Source: Streptomyces cellostaticus (lineage in GTDB: Bacteria > Actinomycetota > Actinomycetes > Streptomycetales > Streptomycetaceae). Taken from it: DNA of 64,000 bases. Made by a program: the position numbers and the translations under genes. The DNA is taken from the NCBI RefSeq assembly GCF_001513965.1, contig NZ_KQ948027.1, positions 45,601 through 109,600 on the forward strand, read 5' to 3'. Of this stretch, positions 15,542 to 27,487 are shown one piece after another (within the stretch, counting starts at the first letter, position 1; the number at the start of each line of letters is the position of its first letter). The notes under the pieces are model-generated. The model had not been told where the DNA came from and did not search any database. It worked only from the letters and a program-made list of their open reading frames with translations.

Positions 15542-18500
15542 TTACGCCTCGAACACCTCACGCACCAGCTGCTCCTGCTCGGCCTGGTGGCGCTTGGCGG
15601 AGCCCACCGCCGGGGACGAGCCGTGCGGGCGCGAGATGCGCCGCAGCCGCTCGCCGGCCGGGATGTCCGCGCCGACCGCCAGGTCCAGGTGGTCGATCAG
15701 GTTGAGCGCGATGAACGGCCAGGCACCCTGGTTCGCCGGCTCCTCCTGGGTCCACAGGTACTTCTCGGCGTTCGGGTACTTGTTGACCTCCGCCTGGAGC
15801 TCCGCACCCGGCAGCGGGTACAGGCGCTCGATGCGGATGATCGCCGTGTCCGTGGCACCGCGCTTCTGACGCTCGGCCTCCAGGTCGTAGTAGACCTTGC
15901 CGGCGCAGAAGACGACCTTCTTCACGGCCGCCGGGTCGGTGATCGACTCGTCGCCGATGACCGGCCGGAACTGGCCGCTCGTGAACTCCTCCGCCTTCGA
16001 GGCCGCCGCCTTCAGGCGCAGCATCGACTTCGGGGTGAAGACGATCAGCGGCTTGTGGTGCGGGTTGTGCACCTGCCACCGCAGAAGGTGGAAGTAGTTC
16101 GACGGGAGCGTGGGCATCGCGACCGTCATGTTGTTCTGGGCGCAGAGCTGGAGGAACCGCTCCGGGCGGGCCGAGGAGTGGTCCGGGCCCTGGCCCTCGT
16201 AGCCGTGCGGGAGGAGCAGCGTCACACCGCTCGTCTGGCCCCACTTCTGCTCCGCCGACGAGATGAACTCGTCCACGACCGTCTGGGCGCCGTTGACGAA
16301 GTCGCCGAACTGGGCCTCCCACATCACGAGGGACTCGGGGCGGGCCAGCGAGTAGCCGTACTCGAAGCCCATGGCCGCGTACTCGGACAGCAGGGAGTTG
16401 TAGACGTTCAGGCGCGCCTGCTCGTCGGAGAGGTACATCAGCGGGGTGAACTCTTCGCCGCTCTCGCGGTCGATGATCACCGCGTGGCGCTGGCCGAAGG
16501 TGCCGCGCTGGGAGTCCTGGCCCGCGAGGCGGACCGGGGTGCCCTCCAGGAGCAGCGAGCCGACGGCCAGGGTCTCGCCCATGCCCCAGTCGATCGTGCC
16601 GTCCTCGACCATCGCCGCCCGGCGCTGCAGCTGCGGCAGCAGACGCGGGTGGACGGTGATGTGGTCGGGGATGTTGACCTGGGACGCGGCGATCCGCTTG
16701 ACGACCTCCGTGGAGACCGCGGTCGGGACCGCGACCGGGAAGCCGTCCTGCGGCTCCTGGGCGTCCACGGCGGCCGGCTGGGACGTAGCCTCGCGGACCT
16801 CCGTGAAGACCTTCTCCAGCTGGCCCTGGTAGTCCTGAAGGGCCTGCTCGGCCTCTTCCAGGGTGATGTCGCCGCGACCGATCAGGGACTCGGTGTAGAG
16901 CTTGCGCACCGAGCGCTTCTTGTCGATCAGGTCGTACATCAGCGGCTGGGTGAAGGCCGGGTTGTCCGACTCGTTGTGACCGCGGCGGCGGTAGCAGATG
17001 AGGTCGATCACGACGTCCTTGTTGAACGCCTGACGGAACTCGAAGGCCAGGCGGGCAACGCGGACGACGGCCTCGGGGTCGTCGCCGTTCACGTGGAAGA
17101 TCGGGGCCTCGATCATCCTCGCCACGTCCGTCGCGTACATCGACGAGCGCGAGGACTCGGGGGCCGCGGTGAAGCCGACCTGGTTGTTGATGACGATGTG
17201 GACCGTGCCGCCGGTGCGGTAGCCGCGCAGCTGCGACATGTTCAGGGTCTCGGCCACCACGCCCTGGCCCGCGAAGGCCGCGTCGCCGTGGATCGCCACC
17301 GGCAGGACCGTGAAGTCCGTGCCGCCCTTGTTGATGATGTCCTGCTTGGCGCGGGCGACGCCCTCCAGGACCGGGTCCACCGCCTCCAGGTGTGAGGGGT
17401 TCGCGACCAGGGAGACCTTGATCTGCTCGCCGTCCAGGCCGGTGAAGGTGCCCTCGGCGCCCAGGTGGTACTTCACGTCGCCGGAGCCGTGCATCGACTT
17501 CGGGTCGAGGTTGCCCTCGAACTCGCGGAAGATCTGGGCGTACGACTTGCCGACGATGTTGGCGAGGACGTTCAGGCGGCCGCGGTGGGCCATGCCGATG
17601 ACGACCTCGTCCAGACGCGACTCGGCAGCGGAGTCGATGACCGCGTCGAGCAGCGGGATGACGGACTCGCCGCCCTCCAGGGAGAAGCGCTTCTGGCCGA
17701 CGTACTTCGTCTGCAGGAAGGTCTCGAAAGCCTCCGCCGCGTTCAGGCGGCGCAGGATGCGCAGCTGCTCCTCGCGCTCCGGCTTGGCGTGCGCGCGCTC
17801 CACGCGGTCCTGGATCCACTTGCGCTGCTTGGGGTCCTGGATGTGCATGAACTCGATGCCGGTGGTGCGGCAGTACGAGTCGCGCAGCACGCCGAGGATG
17901 TCGCGCAGCTTCATCATCGACTTGCCGGCGAAGCCGCCGACGGCGAACTCGCGCTCCAGGTCCCACAGGGTGAGGCCGTGCTCGACGATGTCCAGGTCGG
18001 GGTGCTTGCGCTGGCGGTACTCCAGCGGGTCGGTGTCGGCCATGACGTGGCCGCGGACCCGGTAGGAGTGGATCAGCTCGAAGACGCGGGCGGCCTTGGT
18101 GACGTCGTCGTCGTGCGAGGCGTCGATGTCCTTGAGCCAGCGGACCGGCTCGTAGGGGATGCGCAGGGCCTCGAAGATGTCGTCGTAGAAGCCGTTCTCG
18201 CCCAGCAGCAGGTTCGAGACCTGGCGCAGGAACTCGCCGGAGGCGGCGCCCTGGATCACCCGGTGGTCGTAGGTCGACGTGAGCGTCATGACCTTCGAGA
18301 TGCCGAGCTTGTTCAGGGTGTCCTGGCTGGTGCCCTGGAACTCCGCCGGGTAGTCCATGGAGCCGACGCCCATGATCACGGACTGGCCGGGCATCAGACG
18401 TGGCACGGAGTGGACGGTGCCGAGGCCGCCGGGGTTGGTCAGGGAGACCGTCACGCCGGTGAAGTCGTCCATCGTCAGCTTGCCGTCGCGGGCGCGGCGG

Positions 18501-19327
18501 ACGATGTCCTCGTAGGCCTGCCAGAACTCGAAGAAGTTCAGCGTCTCGGCCTTCTTGATGGCGGCCACGACGAGCTGGCGGTCGCCGTTGGGCTTGACCA
18601 GGTCGATGGCCAGGCCGAGGTTGACGTGCGCCGGCTTGATGAGGGTCGGCTTGCCGTCCTTCTCGCCGAACGCGTAGTTCATCGCCGGCATGGCCTTGAT
18701 GGCCTGCACCATCGCGAAGCCGATCAGGTGCGTGAAGGAGATCTTCCCGCCCCGGGCGCGCTTCAGGTGGTTGTTGATGACGATCCGGTTGTCGAACAGC
18801 AGCTTCACCGGGACCGCGCGGACCGAGGTGGCCGTCGGCAGCTCCAGGGAGGCGTTCATGTTCTTCGCCACGGCGGCGGCCGGGCCGCGCAGCGTGACCA
18901 GCTCGGGACCCTCCGGGGCCGCCGCGGCGGGAGCCGCCTTCGCCTTCGGCTGAGCGGGCGCCTGTGCGGGCGTCGCCGGCTTGGCCGGGGCAGGGGCGGC
19001 GGCCTTCGCGGGCGCCGGGGCGGGAGCGGCGGCGGGCTTCGGAGCCACCGGAGCCGGGGCCGGAGCGGCCGGGGCTGCCGGAGCCGCAGGCTGGGCCTGC
19101 GGGGCCGGGGCGGCGGTCTCTGCGGCCCCCGCGGCCGCAGCCGGCGCACCCGGCTTGTAATCGGCGAAGAAGTCCCACCAGGCACGGTCTACCGAGTTCG
19201 GGTCCTGGAGGTACTGCTGATAGATCTCGTCGACGAGCCACTCGTTGGGACCGAACGCAGCAGCGGGGTTCTTCCCGGCTTGGTCGTCGGTCGAGATGCT
19301 CGAGTTACTGGGGGACTGTGGCGACAC
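15542..19327 (-). CDS. kgd: Multifunctional 2-oxoglutarate decarboxylase/dehydrogenase (fused E2-E1)
   Basis: 1261 residues from a GTG at 19327 (SPQSPSNSSIST). Actinobacterial fused enzyme of the TCA cycle acting on 2-oxoglutarate. Order: short E1 N-terminal helix (NEWLVDEIYQQYLQDPNSVDRAWWDFF, split here as residues about 25-51), an Ala/Pro linker to about 125, an E2-type acyltransferase domain to about 375 without a lipoyl domain, then the thiamine-diphosphate E1 part, with GDAAFAGQGVVAETLNMS near residue 680. The E2 motif reads DHRVIQGA instead of DHRVxDG, as in mycobacterial KGD. It probably works with a separate lipoamide dehydrogenase and the inhibitor GarA/OdhI, not in the window. Confidence 0.95.
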   Translation of the reverse strand: MSPQSPSNSSISTDDQAGKNPAAAFGPNEWLVDEIYQQYLQDPNSVDRAWWDFFADYKPGAPAAAAGAAETAAPAPQAQPAAPAAPAAPAPAPVAPKPAAAPAPAPAKAAAPAPAKPATPAQAPAQPKAKAAPAAAAPEGPELVTLRGPAAAVAKNMNASLELPTATSVRAVPVKLLFDNRIVINNHLKRARGGKISFTHLIGFAMVQAIKAMPAMNYAFGEKDGKPTLIKPAHVNLGLAIDLVKPNGDRQLVVAAIKKAETLNFFEFWQAYEDIVRRARDGKLTMDDFTGVTVSLTNPGGLGTVHSVPRLMPGQSVIMGVGSMDYPAEFQGTSQDTLNKLGISKVMTLTSTYDHRVIQGAASGEFLRQVSNLLLGENGFYDDIFEALRIPYEPVRWLKDIDASHDDDVTKAARVFELIHSYRVRGHVMADTDPLEYRQRKHPDLDIVEHGLTLWDLEREFAVGGFAGKSMMKLRDILGVLRDSYCRTTGIEFMHIQDPKQRKWIQDRVERAHAKPEREEQLRILRRLNAAEAFETFLQTKYVGQKRFSLEGGESVIPLLDAVIDSAAESRLDEVVIGMAHRGRLNVLANIVGKSYAQIFREFEGNLDPKSMHGSGDVKYHLGAEGTFTGLDGEQIKVSLVANPSHLEAVDPVLEGVARAKQDIINKGGTDFTVLPVAIHGDAAFAGQGVVAETLNMSQLRGYRTGGTVHIVINNQVGFTAAPESSRSSMYATDVARMIEAPIFHVNGDDPEAVVRVARLAFEFRQAFNKDVVIDLICYRRRGHNESDNPAFTQPLMYDLIDKKRSVRKLYTESLIGRGDITLEEAEQALQDYQGQLEKVFTEVREATSQPAAVDAQEPQDGFPVAVPTAVSTEVVKRIAASQVNIPDHITVHPRLLPQLQRRAAMVEDGTIDWGMGETLAVGSLLLEGTPVRLAGQDSQRGTFGQRHAVIIDRESGEEFTPLMYLSDEQARLNVYNSLLSEYAAMGFEYGYSLARPESLVMWEAQFGDFVNGAQTVVDEFISSAEQKWGQTSGVTLLLPHGYEGQGPDHSSARPERFLQLCAQNNMTVAMPTLPSNYFHLLRWQVHNPHHKPLIVFTPKSMLRLKAAASKAEEFTSGQFRPVIGDESITDPAAVKKVVFCAGKVYYDLEAERQKRGATDTAIIRIERLYPLPGAELQAEVNKYPNAEKYLWTQEEPANQGAWPFIALNLIDHLDLAVGADIPAGERLRRISRPHGSSPAVGSAKRHQAEQEQLVREVFEA

Positions 19328-19629
19328 GGCGGCAACCGCCCTCTTCCGCTTCACAAGGTGATGGACAGCGGGAATAAAGGCTACGCCTCCCAGAGCGTGA
19401 AGGTCAGGTCGGGCCGGTTCATCGTCGCGTAAGTCACATCGGAAATCTTGTTTCAGGGCTTGATATGGCGGGAAACAAGCGTGGTTCCGCATGTGGGCGG
19501 GGGTGTGCGGGATCGCCGAGCGAGGCCCGGCGCGGCTGAGTCCGATGCGCGTCCCGGGCCTGTCCCTGATCACACGTGTCCGGCTGCGCGGACTCCCGTG
19601 GATCTTGTGGCTCCGGTTCGGACTTTACG
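19328..19629. promoter_or_regulatory. kgd upstream region with inverted repeat
   Basis: About 300 bp without a gene. Contains a perfect 8-bp inverted repeat CTTGTTTC / GAAACAAG (19447-19454 with 19472-19479, 17-bp spacer) about 120-150 bp before the kgd start, a plausible operator. No terminator could be seen after the upstream kinase gene. Confidence 0.5.
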
Positions 19630-20751
19630 TCAACCTGGGACGGAAGTCAGTCCCGGGAGAGTGACGATGATCCGGCAGCCCCGGTCGGATTCGGCCACAC
19701 CGATCCGGCCGCCGTGCAGATCCACCGCCCAGCGGGCGATCGCCAGGCCGAGACCCGTACCGCCGTCGCTGCCCGGACCGTGCGGCCGGGTCACCGCACC
19801 GCGGTTGAACCGCTCGAACACCCGGTGCCACTCCGACCTCGGGATCCCGGAGCCCTCGTCCAGGACCTCAAGCTCCAGCGACTGCGGCTGCGGCCCGCGC
19901 CGCGCCTTCACCGTCACGCGCCCGTGCGGCGGGCTGTGCTTGACCGCGTTGTCGATCAGGTTGGCGACGACCTGGTGGATGCGCTCGGGGTCGGCGTGCG
20001 CGGTCAGCTCCGGCGGGGAGACGTCGAGGTGCAGATGGACGTCCGTACGCGTGTGGCTGCCGGATCCGGAGGCGATGCCCGCGCGCGCGGAGGCGACCAT
20101 GTTGGCCTCCTTCAGCACACCCGAGAGGTACGGCCACACCTCGAAGCGGCGCAGCTTCAGCGGTACGACGCCGTTGTCGAGCCGGGAGAGGTCCAGCAGG
20201 GTCTCCACCAGGCGGCCGAGCCGCTCGGTCTGCTTCAGGGCCGTCCGCATGGTCTCCGGGTCGGCCTCGGTGACCCCGTCGACGATGTTCTCCAGCACCG
20301 CGCGCAGCCCCGCGATCGGGGTGCGCAGCTCGTGCGAGACGTTCGCCACCAGCTCTTTTCGCTGCTGGTGCTGCGCTTCCAGCTCGTCGGCCATGACGTT
20401 GATCGTCTGCGCCAGGTCGCCCAGCTCGTCGCGGCGGTTCTCGCGCACGCGGCGCGTGTAGTCGCCCTGCGAGATGGAGCGGGCCACCGCGTTCATCTCG
20501 TCCAGCGGCGCGGTGAGCGAATGGGCCACGAACTGCGTTATCAGCAGTGTGGCGATCATCGAGAAGACCGTGATGAAGCGCAGTTCCGTCTTGGTGTGCA
20601 CCGCGATCATCGACAGACCGGTGGTGATCAGCACCGAGATGACGACCAGCGCGCCCAGCTTGGTCTTGACCGAGAACGGGCGTACGCCGCCCCAGGGCTC
20701 CTCTCCGGGGCTCCCGGGGTTCCTGCGTGCGGCCTCCCGCCCCTCGCTCAT
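19630..20751 (-). CDS. Sensor histidine kinase
   Basis: 373 residues. Two membrane spans (about 33-50 and 60-78) enclose only a very short external loop, then HAMP (SLTAPLDEMNAVARSISQGDYTRR is at 79-101, continuing to about 130), dimerisation helix with phosphorylated His140 (NVSHELRTPIAG), and an ATPase domain with N-box NLIDNAVKHS, DEGSGI and GGTGLGLAIA. A tiny sensor loop suggests signals sensed within or at the membrane (inference). It overlaps the upstream response regulator by 4 bp (ATGA), so the two are one two-component system. The target regulon is unknown. Confidence 0.94.
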   Translation of the reverse strand: MSEGREAARRNPGSPGEEPWGGVRPFSVKTKLGALVVISVLITTGLSMIAVHTKTELRFITVFSMIATLLITQFVAHSLTAPLDEMNAVARSISQGDYTRRVRENRRDELGDLAQTINVMADELEAQHQQRKELVANVSHELRTPIAGLRAVLENIVDGVTEADPETMRTALKQTERLGRLVETLLDLSRLDNGVVPLKLRRFEVWPYLSGVLKEANMVASARAGIASGSGSHTRTDVHLHLDVSPPELTAHADPERIHQVVANLIDNAVKHSPPHGRVTVKARRGPQPQSLELEVLDEGSGIPRSEWHRVFERFNRGAVTRPHGPGSDGGTGLGLAIARWAVDLHGGRIGVAESDRGCRIIVTLPGLTSVPG

Positions 20752-21488
20752 GGCGTCGGCGTCTCCAGCGCGTAGCCCACGCCGTGCACAGTACGGATCC
20801 GCTCGGCGCCGATCTTCCGGCGCAGCGCCTTGATGTGGCTGTCGACGGTCCGGGTACCGGAGGCGTCCGCCCAGTCCCACACCTCGGCCAGCAGCTGCTC
20901 CCGGGAGAGCACCGCGCGCGGGGTGTTCGCCAGGCACACCAGCAGGTCGAACTCGGTCGGCGTGAGGTGGACGTCCTCGGACTTCACCCGCACCCGGCGC
21001 TGCGCGTGGTCGATCTCCAGCTCGCCGAGGCGCAGGATGCCGGAGCGGGGGGTGGTGGCGGCCAGCGCGGCCCGCTCCATGCGCCGCAGCAGGACGTGCA
21101 CCCGCGCGGCCAGCTCCCGCATCGAGAACGGCTTGGTCATGTAGTCGTCGGCGCCGACGCCGAGCCCGACCAGCATGTCGGTCTCGTCGTCCCGGGCGGT
21201 GAGCATCAGCACCGGCACCGGCCGCTGCGCCTGCACCCGGCGGCAGACCTCGAGTCCGTCGAAGCCCGGCAGCATGATGTCGAGGATCAGCAGGTCGGGC
21301 TGCCAGGCCTCGGCCGTGTCGACCGCAGCCGGACCGTCTCCGGCGGTCTGTACGAGAAATCCCTCGGCGCGGAGCCGGGCCGCGATGGCGTCGACGATCG
21401 TGGGGTCGTCCTCGACGACCAGCACCCGGCGCTGTGCGCCCGGGGTGGTCGTGGCCGCGCCGGTCTGGGAGGTGTGTGTCTGCTCCAT
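20748..21488 (-). CDS. OmpR family response regulator
   Basis: 246 residues. Receiver domain with acidic pocket EDD (26-28), phosphoacceptor Asp70 (LLILDIMLPGFDG), LTARDD and KPFSMREL, followed by a winged-helix DNA-binding domain at about 148-240 (LTPTEFDLLVCLANTPRAVLSREQLL ... TVDSHIKALRRKIG is the recognition part). Partner of the kinase encoded immediately downstream with ATGA overlap. Confidence 0.95.
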   Translation of the reverse strand: MEQTHTSQTGAATTTPGAQRRVLVVEDDPTIVDAIAARLRAEGFLVQTAGDGPAAVDTAEAWQPDLLILDIMLPGFDGLEVCRRVQAQRPVPVLMLTARDDETDMLVGLGVGADDYMTKPFSMRELAARVHVLLRRMERAALAATTPRSGILRLGELEIDHAQRRVRVKSEDVHLTPTEFDLLVCLANTPRAVLSREQLLAEVWDWADASGTRTVDSHIKALRRKIGAERIRTVHGVGYALETPTP

Positions 21489-21600
21489 CGCCCGCCCCTG
21501 TTGTTGCTTTCCGGAACCAGTGGGGTGATCCCATGACTGCGATTGACGCTTGAATGATCTGCGTCAGGGCAGCACATTACGGGGACTGACCGTTCCGTCG

Positions 21601-22278
21601 CTATCCAGGGCGGACGGCGAGGTGCACGGCGTCCGGAACGCCCCGGGCAACGGGCACCTCTTCGGTACGCACCTGCCGGAACCCGGCATTCCGCAAGGTT
21701 CCTTCAAATTCCGGAGAGGGCTCGGCCGACCATACCGCGAGCACCCCGCCCGGCCTCAACACCCTTGCGCAGGCGGCGAGTCCGGCAGGCGAGTACAGGC
21801 CGTCGTTGTCCTCGGTGACGGTCCAGCCGGGGCCGTTGTCGATATCGAGACACAGGGCGTCGAACGTGTCCGATGTCTCATTGACGTAAGTCACGAGGTC
21901 GGCTTGGACGATCTTGGTGCGGGGGTCGGCGAGTGCGCCGGCGGTGATTCCGGAAAGCGCCCCGTCCCGGTGCCATTCCACGACGGCGGGCTCCCGCTCC
22001 ACGACGGTGATCCGCCCCCACCTGCGATCCTGCGCCGCATGTGCGAGTGAGAACCCCACCCCCAGCCCGCCGATCAGCACGTCCGGCGTCGAACGCCCGT
22101 CCAGGGCGTCGTACGCGGCGTCGACCAGCAGCCGCTCCGAGCGGCCGTCGGAAGTGTCCATCAGGAAGCAGCCATTGGCGATGAGCTGCAACAGCGTGCC
22201 GTGCCTGCGCAGCACCACCTCGCCGTACGGGCCTTCGCGACGGTCCAGGACCACAGGAGAGTCGTACGCGGCAGTCAT
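21601..22278 (-). CDS. Spermidine synthase-like protein
   Basis: 225 residues from the ATG at 22278. Rossmann fold of the polyamine-synthase type: VLIGGLGVGFSLAHAA (nucleotide loop), ITVVEREPAVVEWHR, and DALCLDIDNGPGW, with YSPAGLAACARVLRPGGVLAVWSAEPSPEF. The gatekeeper residues of true spermidine synthases are not obvious, and many actinobacterial homologues are of unknown activity. It is monocistronic; the upstream response regulator is transcribed the same way but more than 100 bp downstream. Confidence 0.82.
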   Translation of the reverse strand: MTAAYDSPVVLDRREGPYGEVVLRRHGTLLQLIANGCFLMDTSDGRSERLLVDAAYDALDGRSTPDVLIGGLGVGFSLAHAAQDRRWGRITVVEREPAVVEWHRDGALSGITAGALADPRTKIVQADLVTYVNETSDTFDALCLDIDNGPGWTVTEDNDGLYSPAGLAACARVLRPGGVLAVWSAEPSPEFEGTLRNAGFRQVRTEEVPVARGVPDAVHLAVRPG

Positions 22279-22486
22279 GCCCCCATCCTGCTTGAACAAG
22301 GCTTGGTATTCAGGGCAACGCCAAGTGAAAGCCGGTGAAATCAGGCCATGCGCAGTCCTGGGGTCGACCGGTGCGGACGCAGCCGGGACGTGAGAGGTTG
22401 CTGTGAATCCGCTCTCGCGTGGCGTCGGTCATAGACAGGGGCCCGCGGAACACGAAAGGTGGGGCGCGACGGAAGGAGCGCCTCAC

Positions 22487-23320
22487 GTGGAACGGATCGT
22501 GACCGGCCCTGCGACGGCCGCGTCCCCGCCCCTGGGCACGCCTTTTCCCGCCAGCGCCCTGCCGGACGTCGCCGGGCTGCTCGACGGCGTCCCACGGCAG
22601 CGCGAACTGCCCGCCCCGGCCGCGGCCCCGGCCCAGGCCGCGGCCCCGGCCCAGGCCGCGGCGCCGGCCCCCGCCGCGGCCCGCCCCGCCTTCCGGCCCT
22701 GGCACCTGCTGCCCAGCCCCGCCCGCACGCCGTTCACCTTCGCCTACGCGGCCGTCCTCGCCGGCACCTCCCTGTTCGCCGCCTACGCCGCCCCCGGCCT
22801 CGTGCAGATGCTGTACCAGGACTCCAGCACCGACGTCGCCCACCTGGTGCGCACGCCCGTGCTGGTGCTGCTGGCGAGTGCGCTGTGGATCGCGGGCGGG
22901 GTCGTATCGCCGTACGCGGTCGGCTTCGTGCTGGTGCTGACCGCGCTGGAGCGGCGGATAGGAGGTGCGCGGGCGGCCTGTGTGTTCCTGACCGGGCATG
23001 TCCTGGCCACCCTCGCGACCGAGGTGCCGGTGGGCCTCGCGGTCCTGTTCGGCCACCTGCCCGCCACCTCGCTGCACCGCCTGGACTACGGCATCAGCTT
23101 CGGCGTCGCCGCCAGTGTCGGCGCCCTGGCCGGCCTGCTCGCCCCCTGGGCCCGCTGGCCCCTCCTCGCCCTGGTCGCAGGCCTGCTCGTGAACGACCTG
23201 ATCGCCTTTCAGGACCCGATGACCAACTGGGGCCACCTGATCGCCCTCGGCCTCGGCATCGCGGGCTGGCCGCTGGTGCGACGCTGGCGCCTTCCGGCGC
23301 TTTCCCCGGTCTCCGTGTGA
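22487..23320 (+). CDS. Rhomboid-like membrane protein
   Basis: 277 residues from a GTG at 22487 with GGAAGGAG 8 bases upstream; an upstream in-frame GTG (22403) has no such site. A soluble N-terminus of about 70 residues with an Ala/Pro repeat (PAPAAAPAQAAAPAQAAAP) precedes about six membrane spans. LDYGISFGVAASVGALAG places a serine (about 204) and NWGHLIALGLG a histidine (about 250) where rhomboid proteases have their dyad, but the serine motif is GISF and not GxSG, so proteolytic activity is uncertain. Confidence 0.75.
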   Translation: MERIVTGPATAASPPLGTPFPASALPDVAGLLDGVPRQRELPAPAAAPAQAAAPAQAAAPAPAAARPAFRPWHLLPSPARTPFTFAYAAVLAGTSLFAAYAAPGLVQMLYQDSSTDVAHLVRTPVLVLLASALWIAGGVVSPYAVGFVLVLTALERRIGGARAACVFLTGHVLATLATEVPVGLAVLFGHLPATSLHRLDYGISFGVAASVGALAGLLAPWARWPLLALVAGLLVNDLIAFQDPMTNWGHLIALGLGIAGWPLVRRWRLPALSPVSV

Positions 23321-23734
23321 ACACCGGTCCGACGGTGTAGCGATGCTCCTGGTGGTGACACGGGGTCACGACCAAGAGACGGGGGAGGCCGTCCTGTCGG
23401 TCACGCCGTTCACGACGCGGCCGGTCACACATCTTCGCGGCCCTGCTGAACGGCACGATCGGGTGCGAACAACTCCTGACGACGATGCACCAGACGCCCG
23501 GCTTCGAGTCGTTCCGTCGATATGCGGCTCCGCCGCGCGGGCGCGACCAGCCACGCCGGACCCTCACCCGCGCACGAACCCGCACCCCATCCCCTTAGGC
23601 GCCACCAACACGCTGGCCTGCAAAAACACCAGTGTGACCACCTGATCGCTCACAGCGAACAACAACCCGGGAACAACAGCGGAGCGCCGTGCATTGAGTC
23701 GGCATAGCTCAAGTTGACTGCCTAAGGGGAGATC
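23321..23734. other. lon upstream region with repeat copy and coding remnant
   Basis: 414 bp without an intact gene. At 23431-23528 a plus-strand frame reads IFAALLNGTIGCEQLLTTMH and on to RRYAA, which looks like a real protein fragment but has no start or recognisable family. At 23518-23590 lies a partial copy of a dispersed Streptomyces intergenic repeat, also present at 50826 and 40747. The lon operator closes the region. Confidence 0.5.
23693..23713. promoter_or_regulatory. HAIR box, HspR operator of lon
   Basis: ATTGAGT-N7-GCTCAAG differs at one base per arm from the HspR inverted repeat CTTGAGT-N7-ACTCAAG. HspR is known to repress lon, clpB and dnaK in Streptomyces. The box ends about 21 bp before the lon start codon. 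Confidence 0.88.
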
Positions 23735-26155
<2,421 letters not shown>

Positions 26156-26177
26156 CGGACGCTGCCGGATGAGGCAG

Positions 26178-26206
26178 GGCCCGGGTCCCGTGAGGGGGCC
26201 CGGGCC
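26178..26206 (+). terminator. Terminator after lon
   Basis: GGCCCGGG / CCCGGGCC stem (26178-26185 with 26199-26206). Confidence 0.65.
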
Positions 26207-26259
26207 TTCGCCATGCCCTACGTGGGTGCACAGGTGGATCAAGTGGATAGAATTCGGAC

Positions 26260-27210
26260 GTGAGCGGGCAGGTGGGGCAACCCTCCGCCCTGATCGGGAC
26301 GGAGATCGCCGGCTACCGGGTGGAGCGTGAGCTGGGCCGCGGCGGCATGGCCGTCGTCTACTGCGCGAAGGACCTGCGTCTCGGCCGTACCGTCGCCCTC
26401 AAACTGCTCGCCCCCGAGTACACCCGCAACGACGCCTTCCGCCGCCGTTTCACCCAGGAGTGCCGGGTCGCCGCCGCTATCGAGCACCCGCACATCGTGC
26501 CCGTCTTCGAGGCCGGCGAGACCGACGGGATCCTGTACATCGCCATGTGCTACGTCATTGGGCAGGACCTGCGCGCCCTGCTCGACCGGGAGGGTCCGCT
26601 GCCCGTGCCGGCCGCGCTGCGCATCGCCGCCCAGCTGGCGTCGGCGCTCGACGCCGCGCACGAGCATGATCTGGTGCACCGGGACGTCAAGCCCGGCAAC
26701 GTCCTGGTCGCCAAGGGTGTCGACAGCGACCACCCCGAGCACGTCTACCTCACCGACTTCGGGCTCGCGAAGAAGTCCCTGTCGCTGACCGGGTTCACCA
26801 CTGCGGGCGAGTTCGTCGGCACCCTCGACTACGTGGCGCCGGAGCGGGTCTCGGGCCGCCCCGTGGACGGCAGGTCCGATCTGTACAGCCTGGCCTGCCT
26901 CGTCTACGAGACCCTCGCGGGCGCCCCGCCCTTCCGCCGGGAGGACGAGCTCGAACTGCTGTGGGCGCACCAGTACGACCCACCGCCCGCGCTGAGCACG
27001 GAGCGGCCCGGGATCCCGGCGGCCGCCGACGACGTCCTGAAGAAGGCGCTGGCGAAGGCACCGGACGACCGTCACGGCACCTGCCAGGAGTTCGTCGCGG
27101 CCCTGCGCGCCGCCGTGGGTGACGAGGTCCCGCGCGGCCGTACGCCGACCCTGGTGGTCCACGGTCCGCCTCCGGAGCCGCCTTCCTGGGCCCGGCCGTT
27201 CCTCACCTGA
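26260..27210 (+). CDS. Soluble serine/threonine protein kinase
   Basis: 316 residues from a GTG. A complete Hanks-type kinase: glycine loop LGRGGMAVVY, catalytic Lys48 (VALKLL), HRDVKPGNVLV with the catalytic Asp near 142, and DFGLAKK. The kinase domain fills residues 18-280 and only a short Pro-rich tail follows, with no membrane span and no external PASTA or sensor domain. Cytoplasmic signalling kinase of unknown substrate. It lies between lon and the secreted glycine-rich genes, each separated by terminators. Confidence 0.94.
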   Translation: MSGQVGQPSALIGTEIAGYRVERELGRGGMAVVYCAKDLRLGRTVALKLLAPEYTRNDAFRRRFTQECRVAAAIEHPHIVPVFEAGETDGILYIAMCYVIGQDLRALLDREGPLPVPAALRIAAQLASALDAAHEHDLVHRDVKPGNVLVAKGVDSDHPEHVYLTDFGLAKKSLSLTGFTTAGEFVGTLDYVAPERVSGRPVDGRSDLYSLACLVYETLAGAPPFRREDELELLWAHQYDPPPALSTERPGIPAAADDVLKKALAKAPDDRHGTCQEFVAALRAAVGDEVPRGRTPTLVVHGPPPEPPSWARPFLT

Positions 27211-27221
27211 CATCACACGCA

Positions 27222-27254
27222 AGGGGCCGCCTCCGCTGGACGGGGGCGGCCCCT
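27222..27254 (+). terminator. Terminator after Ser/Thr kinase
   Basis: Perfect 10-bp stem AGGGGCCGCC / GGCGGCCCCT (27222-27231 with 27245-27254), 12 bp after the kinase stop. Confidence 0.75.
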
Positions 27255-27487
27255 GACCTGTGCTGCTTATGCGGGCTTTACCCGACGCCTATGGCCTCGT
27301 CAAGTCCCGAGTCCTCGGAACGTGACCCGGATTTCGTCTTCGGGCCTACTTGAAGCACGGCCTCACCGGAAACCACCGGAAAGCAAATGAGGCGGAACAG
27401 AGGGTGGAAATCCCCAGAGGATTCCCTCTCGCCTTGGCCCCGAATTCCGGGGTGCGACAGAAATTCCTGAGAAGCATGGAGAAAATC

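Noticed and set aside
15558..19432. Very long open frames on both strands overlapping kgd
   Set aside because: They are GC-rich shadow frames of kgd with Arg/Pro/Gly-loaded translations and no domains.
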